Assembly (NCBI RefSeq): GCF_900115865.1
Contig: NZ_FOXY01000003.1
Span: 62,001 to 126,000 of the forward strand
Direction: 5' to 3'
DNA length: 64,000 nt
DNA from: Donghicola eburneus
GTDB lineage: Bacteria; Pseudomonadota; Alphaproteobacteria; Rhodobacterales; Rhodobacteraceae
In this document: positions 56,693-64,000 of the stretch, piece by piece
How positions within the stretch are numbered: position 1 is the first letter of the stretch
Layout of the letters: each line of letters begins with the position of its first letter
The notes under the pieces: generated by a model
Told to the model about the DNA's origin: nothing
Databases searched by the model: none
What the model saw: only the letters and a program-made list of their open reading frames with translations
Position numbers and translations under genes: made by a program

Positions 56693-57495
56693 CCGCAGTC
56701 GATCAAACCGGATATGAGCAAATCAGAAGTTGGCTGTCGCATCGCTGCGGCATCAATTTTGCCGAGAACAAGCAAGACCTGTTGCGGCAGCGTCTGGCGC
56801 GTGTGACGCGCCGGTTCGAATATTCGGATCTGAATGGCTTGGCGCGGGACCTGCTGAACAACCCACCCCAAGATGTCGAACTGGCTGTCATGAGCGCGGC
56901 CTCGACCAACCATACCTATTTCTTCCGCGAGCCAGAGGTTCTGGACAACTTCAAGAGCATGATTATCCCGATCATTGCAGAGCGCCCCGAAATGCGCGTC
57001 TGGAGCGCCGCCGCGTCGACCGGTGACGAGGCGTATACCGTTGCGATTATGATCGCCGAGGCGCTTGGTATGGGCGCGCTCAAGCGCCTGCGCATTCTGG
57101 GTACTGACATCAGTGAACCCGTCGTGCAGCGCGCAGAGATGGGCGTGTTCCCGCAGCGCCAGTTCGCGCACACCGATCCAATGATCCTGCGCCGCTACTT
57201 CGAGCCGACGGGCATGGATCAGTTCCAGATCCGTCCCGAATTGCGGGAAAGCTGCACCTTCCGCCGCATGAACCTGAAGGCGCGGCCCTATCCGTTCATT
57301 CATCCGTTCCAAGTCGTGTTCTGCCGCAATATCCTCTATTATTTCGACCGCGAGGATCAGATCGGAACGCTCGAAGCAATCTACGACGCGACCGAGCCTG
57401 GTGGCTGGTTGATCACCTCTGTCACAGAGTCCATTCGCGATCTGGGATCCCGTTGGGAACCTGTTTGTGCAGGCATCTATCGGAGGCCGGCATGA
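56689..57495 (+). CDS. cheR3: Chemoreceptor methyltransferase CheR
   Basis: A 268-residue S-adenosylmethionine-dependent enzyme that methylates glutamates on chemoreceptors. The N-terminal helical domain is followed by the SAM site (RVWSAAASTGDEAYTVAIMIAE) and the family stretch HPFQVVFCRNILYYFDRE. It overlaps cheA4 and cheB by four bases each. The place in the operon matches cheR3 of R. sphaeroides. Confidence 0.94.
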   Translation: MTAVDQTGYEQIRSWLSHRCGINFAENKQDLLRQRLARVTRRFEYSDLNGLARDLLNNPPQDVELAVMSAASTNHTYFFREPEVLDNFKSMIIPIIAERPEMRVWSAAASTGDEAYTVAIMIAEALGMGALKRLRILGTDISEPVVQRAEMGVFPQRQFAHTDPMILRRYFEPTGMDQFQIRPELRESCTFRRMNLKARPYPFIHPFQVVFCRNILYYFDREDQIGTLEAIYDATEPGGWLITSVTESIRDLGSRWEPVCAGIYRRPA

Positions 57496-58637
57496 TCACT
57501 GAGCGTCCTATCCGAGTCTTGATCATCGACGATTCCGCGCTGTTCCGCCGGTTTCTGGCCCAAGGCATCAAGAGTGACCCTGAATTCGAATTGGTCGGCA
57601 CTGCTGCAAACGCAGAGCAGGCGCGCCAGTTTATCGGCATCCGTCGTCCTGATGTGATCTCGTTGGATATCGAGATGCCGCAGATGGACGGACTGACCTT
57701 TCTCAAGGAAGAGATCTCCAAGGATCCGATCCCCACGGTCATCGTGTCTTCGCAGACCTCGAATGGTGCACGCGCCACCATCGAAGCGTTGCAGGCCGGT
57801 GCTGTGGATGTGCTGCCCAAGCCTCAGATGGTGGCTGGACAGGATATTGCGGGGATCACCAGCCAGATCCGCGTCAGCCTGAAGGCGGCGCGCCACGCCC
57901 ATATCCAGAGCGTGGGCGACCCTAAACCTGCGCAGCGCCACACCATGTCCACGGCAAACCGTCCGACGGCGCCTGCGAATGCGTATTCTTCAAACCCCTC
58001 GCAGAATGCGCGGTGGGTGTTTGCAATCGGTGCCTCGACCGGGGGCGTTCAGGCACTTGGCACGCTTTTGGCACTGCTGCCTGCTGATGCGCCGCCAACT
58101 GTCGTCGTACAACATATGCCCGAGGGCTTTACGAATGCGTTTGCGCGTCGTTTGAACGATATGTGTCAGGTCGAAGTCCGCGAGGCACAGCACGGAGATA
58201 TGCTGCGCCAGGGACTCGTCCTTCTGGCCCCCGGAGGGGAACGCCACATGGTCGTGAGACCAAGCCCGAATGGGCTGTGCGTGGTCCTGAACGAGGGTGA
58301 GCCTGTGTGTTACTCGCGCCCCTCTGTGGACGTGATGTTTGCTTCGGTTGCCAACTACGCGGCGCCCAATGTGACCGGTGCGTTGCTGACGGGCATGGGT
58401 CGCGATGGGGCACAAAGCCTTGGGATGATCCGCCGTGTGGGTGGTCGGACATTCGCGCAGGACGAGGCCAGTAGTGTTGTGTGGGGAATGCCCGCCGCAG
58501 CCTGGGAAGCAGGTTCGGCCGAGTCTCTGGTTTCGCTGAATAACATGGCTGGGGTGATGATGTCCTCGATCGGGATCGCACCGCCTCCGCTACCCGAAGA
58601 GAATATTTTTTCCAGGCCTCTCAGGAAAGGAATCTGA
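57492..58637 (+). CDS. cheB2: Chemotaxis methylesterase CheB
   Basis: A 381-residue two-domain protein. The receiver domain has the acidic pair in VLIIDDSALFRRF and the phosphoacceptor in DVISLDIEMPQMDGL. After a linker of about 40 residues the methylesterase domain has GASTGGVQAL (catalytic Ser), QHMPEGFT (His) and MGRDGAQSLG (Asp). It starts at 57492, where ATGA overlaps the cheR stop; an upstream ATG-frame extension to 57453 lies inside cheR and is rejected. Confidence 0.95.
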   Translation: MITERPIRVLIIDDSALFRRFLAQGIKSDPEFELVGTAANAEQARQFIGIRRPDVISLDIEMPQMDGLTFLKEEISKDPIPTVIVSSQTSNGARATIEALQAGAVDVLPKPQMVAGQDIAGITSQIRVSLKAARHAHIQSVGDPKPAQRHTMSTANRPTAPANAYSSNPSQNARWVFAIGASTGGVQALGTLLALLPADAPPTVVVQHMPEGFTNAFARRLNDMCQVEVREAQHGDMLRQGLVLLAPGGERHMVVRPSPNGLCVVLNEGEPVCYSRPSVDVMFASVANYAAPNVTGALLTGMGRDGAQSLGMIRRVGGRTFAQDEASSVVWGMPAAAWEAGSAESLVSLNNMAGVMMSSIGIAPPPLPEENIFSRPLRKGI

Positions 58638-58639
58638 AG

Positions 58640-59170
58640 ATGACTGCACAAGTTGCAACAGACGCCGTGAACGAAGCACGGATGGCAGTGGACGAAGGGG
58701 TTGTCGAAGCGGAAAGCATCGACAGCATGTACCTGACCTTTGCCGTCGGCGAAGAAGACTACGGCATGTCGATCGGCATGGTGACCGAGATCGTCGGCAT
58801 GCAGCGCATCATGGTCGTGCCCGATGTGCCCGATTACATCAAGGGCGTGATCAACCTGCGCGGCAAGGTCATTCCGCTGATGGATGTCCGTCTGCGTTTT
58901 GGCATGAACGAGCGCCCCTATGACGACCGTACGGTTGTCATCGTTCTCGAGGTTAACGATGCGCCTATGGGCCTGATCGTGGACCGCGTGCGCGAAGTGA
59001 TCGATATCCCCGATGGCAATATCGACAGCGCGAACAGCTTTGGGTCCGGCGACGGCCGCAGCGTCGTGAGCGGCCTGGGCCGTGTCGATGAGCGCGTCGT
59101 CATCCTGCTGGATGTGCCGCTGCTGGTGTCCGACATGGACGTCATCGCACCCAAGCTCGCGAAGTCCTGA
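58640..59170 (+). CDS. cheW4: Chemotaxis coupling protein CheW
   Basis: A 176-residue adaptor between receptor and CheA. After an N-terminal extension of about 28 residues the CheW domain runs TFAVGEEDYGMSIGMVTEIVG, then VPDYIKGVINLRGKVIPLMDVRLRFG (with the NLRG motif) and MGLIVDRVREVIDIPDGNI. It lies two bases after cheB. Order equals cheW4 in R. sphaeroides cheOp3. Confidence 0.94.
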   Translation: MTAQVATDAVNEARMAVDEGVVEAESIDSMYLTFAVGEEDYGMSIGMVTEIVGMQRIMVVPDVPDYIKGVINLRGKVIPLMDVRLRFGMNERPYDDRTVVIVLEVNDAPMGLIVDRVREVIDIPDGNIDSANSFGSGDGRSVVSGLGRVDERVVILLDVPLLVSDMDVIAPKLAKS

Positions 59171-59350
59171 TCTGATGGCCCGCGAGTCCACATACGCAAG
59201 CCGGATCGTCGAGGCGCTGCGACAGCGGCTCCGACGGGCGACGGCCCCAAGAGAGGCCCGGACCGTCCCTCTGTTTGCGTATGCGAGCCGCGGGCGGAAC
59301 CCCCTGAGGCCCAAGCAGTCTGAGACGCTCGGAAGGAGGAGAACGGAAGA
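59171..59350 (+). other. Structured spacer in place of ppfA, with a 59-codon basic ORF
   Basis: The 180 bases between cheW4 and tlpT hold a long inverted repeat: CATACGCAAGC at 59191-59201 pairs with GTTTGCGTATG at 59273-59283 (eleven pairs, one G-U). The interior is GC-rich and can pair further (GACGG with CCGTC). An ORF from ATG 59175 to 59354 would encode 59 very basic residues and overlaps the tlpT ATG (ATGA), but it uses AGA, AGG, CGA and CGG codons unlike its neighbours and has no ribosome-binding site, so I do not call it a gene. R. sphaeroides has the ParA-like ppfA (slp) here. Confidence 0.55.
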
Positions 59351-61258
59351 ATGACCGAAGGCAACAAACCAGTTCGCAAATCCCCGACGCGCAGAACGTC
59401 GCCAAAGACCACTCAATCCGCGGCGAAATCGACAGAACCCGGCCTCAGCGCCACCCCCATTGAACCAGTACCCGCTCCCCAAGAGGCGGAAGTTCCACAA
59501 AGGACCGAAGAAATGAACGCCAGTCAGAAAGACACCTCCACAGCCGGTTGGCAGAAAGTAGCTGAGTCCGGAGTGCTTGCTCAGCTTCGTACAGCTGTTG
59601 CCTTGGTGGATGGCGACATGATCATTCGCTACGCCAACGGCGCTTGCGGCGAATTGATGGTTGCGCACGAAGCAAAGCTAAAGACCGCTGTACCTGCCTT
59701 CTCGGCCGCTGGTTTGGTTGGCGCGAACATCGATATTTTCCACGCGGTTCCTGAAAAGCAGCGCGGCGCCATGCGTTCGATGAATGGCGCCATGGAAGTT
59801 CCGATCCGTGTGCCTGGGTCTGCGATCGACGCTACAATCTCGAAGCACAATGAGGGCGGCGAAGATTACTACATGGTCGAGTTTCAGGACGTGACCAAAG
59901 ACGTGGCTAACGAAGAAGGCATCCGCCAGTTCATCGCTGAGATGAACAACATGGCGATGGCACACGACGCTGGTGACATTGATGTATTCATGGATGGCTC
60001 GACCAACCCAGTGACCAAGTTCCGCGATGCGGCGATGATGGTCAACGAAATGGTGCGCGCGCACATCAACACCAAGACCACAGTCATGAAAGTGTTTGAT
60101 GCGTTCAGCAAGGGCGACTTTGACATCGAATATCCCAAGCAGCCTCGCAAGAAGGCCTTCCTGCACGAGACTGTCGAGCTTCAGCGCGCGACCTTCCGTT
60201 CGCTGACCGACGAAATCGAGAGAATGTCGGATGCAATTGTAGCAGGTAACCTCGACATCGTCGTGGACCCGTCGAAGTTCAATGGCGAATACGGTCGTAT
60301 CGTTCGCAGCTTCGAGCGTGCCTTCAACAATCTGGACAATGTGTTCAGCATGTTCTCGAACCAGATCGAACAGATCGCGGGGACGTCGAGCCAGATGAAC
60401 GACGCCTCGCAGAAGCTGGCCACCAATAGCCAGATCGCATCGTCGTCGGTGGACGAAGTGTCGGCATCGGTCGAAGAAACCGACGCACAGGTCCGCGCCA
60501 ACGCCTCGAACGCCCAAGAAGCGTCGAAGCTGGTGCAGGCAGCTGCACAAGTCGCCGAGGTGGGCAACCAGAAGATCACGCAGATGGTCGAAGCGATGGA
60601 AGGTATCAATACCTCTTCGCAGGACATTGCCAAGATCATCAAGGTCATCGACGAGATCGCCTTCCAGACCAACCTGCTTGCGCTGAACGCTGCTGTTGAA
60701 GCGGCCCGCGCCGGACAGCATGGCCGCGGCTTCGCGGTGGTAGCTCAGGAAGTTCGCAACCTGGCTGGTCGCTCGGCCAAAGCTGCACGCGAAACCTCTG
60801 ATCTGATCGAGAGCTCGGCAAACCGTGTGACCTCTGGTGTGCGGATCGCAAGCGAAACCAGCGAAGCGTTCAGCCAAATCGCAGGCGACATCCAGAAAGT
60901 CCGCGACATCGTTTCCGAGATCGACCAAGCGTCGGGCGAACAGTCCCGCGGTGTGGCGCAGATCAACGACGCAATCGGCGAGATCGCCAAAGCCGCACTG
61001 GCCACCAGCCAGCAGGCCGAGGAACTGGCATCGACCAGCTCTCAGATGACCTCTGCCACCACACAGATGCGTAACGAGATCGGTCGCTTCAAGCTGCGTG
61101 AAACTCAGAAAACCATGGGCGGTATGCCTGACCTCAGCAACCTTTCGCCGGAAATGATGGCCCAGATCACCAAGATGATGGGTGGCAACATGGCTATGGC
61201 CGGTGCGGGTGGTGCATCGAACGCAGACCGCGACGAGCGTGGCTTCGGAAATTTCTAA
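59351..61258 (+). CDS. tlpT: Cytoplasmic chemoreceptor TlpT-like
   Basis: A 635-residue soluble methyl-accepting protein with no membrane segments. Residues 6-26 are a basic tail ([14 protein letters not shown]). A PAS-type domain lies about 75-180 ([22 protein letters not shown]), then a HAMP-like/linker helix, and from about 310 the signalling coiled coil with the hairpin tip [23 protein letters not shown]. There is no C-terminal CheR-binding pentapeptide; it ends DERGFGNF. In R. sphaeroides TlpT forms the cytoplasmic cluster and its N-terminus stimulates PpfA. AAGGAGG precedes the ATG. A second in-frame ATG at 59510 with AAGGA upstream could make a form without the tail. Confidence 0.9.
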   Translation: MTEGNKPVRKSPTRRTSPKTTQSAAKSTEPGLSATPIEPVPAPQEAEVPQRTEEMNASQKDTSTAGWQKVAESGVLAQLRTAVALVDGDMIIRYANGACGELMVAHEAKLKTAVPAFSAAGLVGANIDIFHAVPEKQRGAMRSMNGAMEVPIRVPGSAIDATISKHNEGGEDYYMVEFQDVTKDVANEEGIRQFIAEMNNMAMAHDAGDIDVFMDGSTNPVTKFRDAAMMVNEMVRAHINTKTTVMKVFDAFSKGDFDIEYPKQPRKKAFLHETVELQRATFRSLTDEIERMSDAIVAGNLDIVVDPSKFNGEYGRIVRSFERAFNNLDNVFSMFSNQIEQIAGTSSQMNDASQKLATNSQIASSSVDEVSASVEETDAQVRANASNAQEASKLVQAAAQVAEVGNQKITQMVEAMEGINTSSQDIAKIIKVIDEIAFQTNLLALNAAVEAARAGQHGRGFAVVAQEVRNLAGRSAKAARETSDLIESSANRVTSGVRIASETSEAFSQIAGDIQKVRDIVSEIDQASGEQSRGVAQINDAIGEIAKAALATSQQAEELASTSSQMTSATTQMRNEIGRFKLRETQKTMGGMPDLSNLSPEMMAQITKMMGGNMAMAGAGGASNADRDERGFGNF

Positions 61259-61269
61259 ACTGACACTGT

Positions 61270-61291
61270 GCCGAGCCAAGACCGGCTCGGC
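61270..61291 (+). other. Hairpin between tlpT and cheY6
   Basis: GCCGAGCC (61270-61277), loop AAGACC, GGCTCGGC (61284-61291): a perfect 8-bp stem 11 bases after the tlpT stop, with no T-run. It may reduce read-through or protect a processed 3' end and so set the ratio of TlpT to CheY6 and CheA3. The role is inferred. Confidence 0.6.
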
Positions 61292-61327
61292 GCTCTCCCC
61301 CAATCGTCGATTTTTGGAGAACCTCAC

Positions 61328-61735
61328 ATGCCATACAAAGTAATGATCGTAGATGACGCGGCGATGATGCGCCTGTACATCTCCAGCTTCCTCAAGACCC
61401 TCCCTGATTTCAAAATGGTTGCTCAGGCGGCCAACGGTCAGGACGCGCTGGACAAGCTGTCGGACCACGAAGATCTAGATCTGATCCTCTTGGACATCGA
61501 AATGCCCGTCATGGACGGCCTCGAGTTCCTGCGCCACGCCAAGCTCAAGACCCGAGCCAAGATTTGCATGCTGTCCTCGGTGACCGTGTCCGGCTCTCCT
61601 CTGGCGGCCAAAGCTCGCGAACTGGGTGCTGATGGTGTTGTGACCAAACCCTCGGGCACCGTGTCTCACGACCTCGAAGAACGTGTTGGCGACGAACTGC
61701 GCCGCGTGATGCGTTCGCTGGTCGAAGCGGCCTAA
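61328..61735 (+). CDS. cheY6: Chemotaxis response regulator CheY6-like
   Basis: A 135-residue single receiver domain. Acidic pair D9-D10, phosphoacceptor D56 in LILLDIEMPVMDGLEFL, the Ser/Thr switch in CMLSSVTVSG and the lysine in VVTKPSG. A roughly ten-residue insertion or extension after the lysine (GTVSHDLEERVGDEL) makes it longer than enteric CheY. In R. sphaeroides CheY6 binds the Fla1 motor and is the main stop signal. The start at 61328 has GGAGA upstream; the in-frame start at 61268 lies in the hairpin. Confidence 0.93.
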   Translation: MPYKVMIVDDAAMMRLYISSFLKTLPDFKMVAQAANGQDALDKLSDHEDLDLILLDIEMPVMDGLEFLRHAKLKTRAKICMLSSVTVSGSPLAAKARELGADGVVTKPSGTVSHDLEERVGDELRRVMRSLVEAA

Positions 61736-61789
61736 CTGGCCGCCCCGCTCGCTCTTTCCATGAATCTCGTTGCATCAAGGAAGTAGACC

Positions 61790-64000
61790 ATGAACGACGA
61801 AATGGACGAAATCTGGGAACTCTACGCAGACGATGGTGCGCAGGCCCTTGATGCTATGGAAGAGGCGCTCGAGTCGTTGCAGGACGGCGAGGGTGACCCC
61901 AAGGATCACATCGGTGCTCTGTTCCGCGCTGTGCATACCTTCAAGGGGAACTCCCGTGTTCTGGGTCTGGCGACCGTCGAGAGCCGTGCCCACGTTGGCG
62001 AAGACCTGATTGGTCTGGTCCGCGATCAGGGTGTGCCGCTGAATGCCGAGATTTTGGATATTTTGATGCTGACGGGGGACACCCTCCGCGGCATGCTGGA
62101 CGAAACAGCTGCCACCCGCGCAGACGTTGACCCCGGCCCTTCGGAAAAACTGCATGAGGATCTGAAGCGCATGGTAGCCAAGTATTCTGGCGAAGGCGGT
62201 GAGGAAGAGGCTGCGGCCTCCACCGAAGACGCAGCCACCGAGGCTGCCACTGACGAAGAGGATCCTGCTCCGGCTGAAGTCGAGGCAGAAGCTCCGGCTG
62301 CGCCTGCTGCACCCGCAGCGGATGATCCGATGGCATCGATGTTCGCTGCGCTGGACGATTTGGGTGACGCGCCCACGAACTACGGCGATGACGACGATCT
62401 GTTCGGCGAGATGGAGGACGGTTCCGACGCCCCTGCAGAGGACGAAGAGCCCGAAGCAGCGGCAGCTCCGGCAGAGCCCGAACCGGCCCCCGAGCCAGAG
62501 CCTGTGGTCGAAGCTGCGCCCGAACCTGCCCCGGCTGAGGAAGCGCCGGCAGAAGAGGCTGCGGCCGATGACGCGTCGCCCTCCGAAGCGGCCAAGCGCT
62601 TGCTCGAGGACAAGGTTTATCACAAGATCTACAGCGACATGGTCGCCGAAACGCTCGAGCATTTCGAGAAATCGCTTGCAGATGCGCCTGGCGACATGCC
62701 CGCCGACACCATCAAAAAGGGTGACGGTCTGGCCTATGCTGCAAAGCAGCTGGGTCTGGATGATTGGGTTGCCGAGATCGACAAGCTGAAGGCTGGCGAG
62801 GGCAGCGCGACGGACGTGCTCACTCAGGTGATCAAGCGGATCAAGCAACTGCGCAAGCGTGATCTGGGCATCGGCGGCGACGATGTCGAGGATGACGCAC
62901 CCGCAGCGGCCCCCGCGCCCGCAGAGCCTGCCCCGGCGGCAGAGGCACCTGCAGAGCCTGCTCCTGCACCCGAGCCTATCCCTGCGCCAGCAGCGGCTCC
63001 GGCACCTGCAGCACCCGCTCCGGCACCAGTTGCGCCCGCAGCGGCGGCGGCAACCGACAAGGACTCTACCACCAAGGTGCTGAGCGACCTGTCGGACATG
63101 TTCAAGCGTGTTTCGGAAACCGGCATGCGCTTTGGCGGGGCGAACAAGCCTACCGGCAAAGAACTGGACGAGCTGAGCCAATCGATCATCAAAATGGTCG
63201 AAGAGCAGGGCTATGTCCGTGTGACCCGCGCTGCGGAACTAATCGCAATGGCGACCACGGCAACCAGCTTCCGCGCTGCCGAACTTCAGTTCTACGAAGA
63301 ACTGGCTGCTGTTGAGGCGGTCCTGCCCCAAGGCGCGGTGCCCGAAGATCTGCTGACCCCGACCAAGTTGCTGCGCATCTGGGGTGCAGACAACATCTTT
63401 GATACCCTGACTGAACTGCGCACAGGGCTCGAGGAAAACAACGGCCAAGGCGAGACTTGGTTTGTCGGCTTCGACGGGCTGATGCGCCGTGCGTTCCACG
63501 CCTGTAACTACTTCCGCATGGAGACAGCGGCTCAGCTGACCATGGCGCTGATCGACTTGTTCGCACGTGTTCGCGTGGACGGGGTCAAGCCGGACGTCAT
63601 CCTGATCCAGATCGCCCGCGGCTTTGTAGATACGATGGAGCTGGTTTTCGACGCGCTGGATCAGGGGGACAACCCTGATACGAGTAAGATCGAAAAGCTG
63701 TTCGAAGAAGCATCGACCGTCTGCTTCCTTGCCTCGGGCATGGTGACGGCCAAGAGCATCGAGCAGCGTCTGGGCCTGCCCAAAGAGTTCCACCGCGTTC
63801 TGTCGCCAGACAGCGTAAAGAAGGCGCAGTCGGCGATCGAAGCGGGTCTGAACTTCCACGTGATCCGTGCCGACTTGAACGATGACGAAGATATCGCGCA
63901 AGCGTTTCTCGATTGGGTGTCGTCCAAGCAAGCGCGCATGATCACCAACGTGACGGTGTTCCAAGACGACATCACCCTGTTTGACTTCTTGGTGGCGACC
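61790..64000 (+). CDS. cheA3: CheA3-like HPt protein (3' end beyond window)
   Basis: The visible 737 codons run off the right edge. Residues 1-130 are a P1 (HPt) domain with the phosphorylated histidine H49 in RAVHTFKGNSRVLG. Two Ala/Pro/Glu-rich linkers (about 145-260 and 365-425) flank a second HPt-like module (about 280-345) that has Lys where the His should be (IKKGDGLAYAAKQLG). A helical region with no kinase motifs follows to the edge. R. sphaeroides CheA3 has P1, a long central region with CheY6-P phosphatase activity, and a C-terminal P5. The missing end should hold P5. AAGGAAG precedes the ATG. Confidence 0.88.
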   Translation, partial: MNDEMDEIWELYADDGAQALDAMEEALESLQDGEGDPKDHIGALFRAVHTFKGNSRVLGLATVESRAHVGEDLIGLVRDQGVPLNAEILDILMLTGDTLRGMLDETAATRADVDPGPSEKLHEDLKRMVAKYSGEGGEEEAAASTEDAATEAATDEEDPAPAEVEAEAPAAPAAPAADDPMASMFAALDDLGDAPTNYGDDDDLFGEMEDGSDAPAEDEEPEAAAAPAEPEPAPEPEPVVEAAPEPAPAEEAPAEEAAADDASPSEAAKRLLEDKVYHKIYSDMVAETLEHFEKSLADAPGDMPADTIKKGDGLAYAAKQLGLDDWVAEIDKLKAGEGSATDVLTQVIKRIKQLRKRDLGIGGDDVEDDAPAAAPAPAEPAPAAEAPAEPAPAPEPIPAPAAAPAPAAPAPAPVAPAAAAATDKDSTTKVLSDLSDMFKRVSETGMRFGGANKPTGKELDELSQSIIKMVEEQGYVRVTRAAELIAMATTATSFRAAELQFYEELAAVEAVLPQGAVPEDLLTPTKLLRIWGADNIFDTLTELRTGLEENNGQGETWFVGFDGLMRRAFHACNYFRMETAAQLTMALIDLFARVRVDGVKPDVILIQIARGFVDTMELVFDALDQGDNPDTSKIEKLFEEASTVCFLASGMVTAKSIEQRLGLPKEFHRVLSPDSVKKAQSAIEAGLNFHVIRADLNDDEDIAQAFLDWVSSKQARMITNVTVFQDDITLFDFLVAT

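Noticed and set aside
59175-59354. 59-codon basic ORF between cheW4 and tlpT as a gene
   Set aside because: No ribosome-binding site, codon use full of AGA/AGG/CGA/CGG unlike its neighbours, and overlap with a long inverted repeat; kept only as a finding.

Overview
The window looks like chromosomal DNA of a high-GC alphaproteobacterium of the Rhodobacteraceae (Rhodobacter/Roseobacter group), probably marine. The main reason is a flagellar and chemotaxis cluster whose gene order and peculiarities match, as I recall them, the Fla1 flagellum and the cheOp3 chemotaxis operon of Rhodobacter (Cereibacter) sphaeroides. Those peculiarities are a dedicated RpoN beside flagellin, two sigma-54 activators of which one lacks a DNA-binding domain, a FlgJ without muramidase plus a separate transglycosylase, a MotF-like protein, and a split CheA. 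The stator proteins are of the sodium-type PomA/PomB kind. No tRNA, rRNA, IS element, CRISPR array or prophage was seen.

Layout. Positions 1-12.2 kb hold ordinary housekeeping and accessory genes: a LuxR-type response regulator, an M17 aminopeptidase coupled to an NlpC/P60 peptidase, DUF2794, an I78-type lipoprotein, a GNAT acetyltransferase, two HAD hydrolases, a TetR regulator, the iron protein MbfA behind a perfect Irr box, an AEC transporter, a tightly packed fghA-DUF188-HAD-ornithine cyclodeaminase-like run, and an MFS transporter. At 12.2-16.6 kb lies a 1454-residue, extremely acidic repeat protein that I cannot assign. It is transcribed divergently from the flagellar genes, and its promoter may overlap that of flgB. 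From 16.6 to 30.8 kb (+) run flgBCDEFGHIJKL, sltF and a FleQ-like activator. Around 30.8-34.6 kb (-) are motA, motB and fliD; at 34.8-37.8 kb (+) flagellin and rpoN; at 37.9-39.4 kb (-) a motF-like gene with a PDZ-like partner; at 39.6-40.1 kb (+) an unknown gene behind a sigma-28-type promoter. From 54.7 down to 40.2 kb (-) run fleT, fliEFGHIJ, fliKLMN, fliOPQR-flhB and a small membrane protein. From 55.0 kb (+) to the right edge run an unknown 122-residue gene, cheA4, cheR3, cheB2, cheW4, tlpT, cheY6 and cheA3, the last cut by the window end.

How it works together. Matches to the sigma-54 -24/-12 consensus, with GG and GC ten bases apart, lie in front of flgB, flgG, motA, motF, fleT, fliK, fliO and cheA4 (and less surely sltF and the acidic-repeat gene). 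Sigma-28-type sites (TAAA-N15/16-GCCG) lie before the 186-residue unknown gene, before the che region and, more weakly, before flagellin. This gives a hierarchy of RpoN plus FleQ/FleT for basal body, hook, export and stator, then FliA for late genes. flhA, flgA, fliA, flgM and fliS are not in the window and should lie elsewhere. CheA4 (kinase without HPt) should phosphorylate the HPt of CheA3, which would feed CheY6 and CheB2 in a cytoplasmic cluster built on the soluble receptor TlpT. The ParA-like ppfA/slp gene that sits between cheW4 and tlpT in R. sphaeroides is missing here and is replaced by a 180-base structured spacer.

Most worth attention are the giant acidic DPF-repeat protein, the two unknown genes with flagellar-type promoters, the structured cheW4-tlpT spacer and the hairpin that hides the sltF ribosome-binding site.
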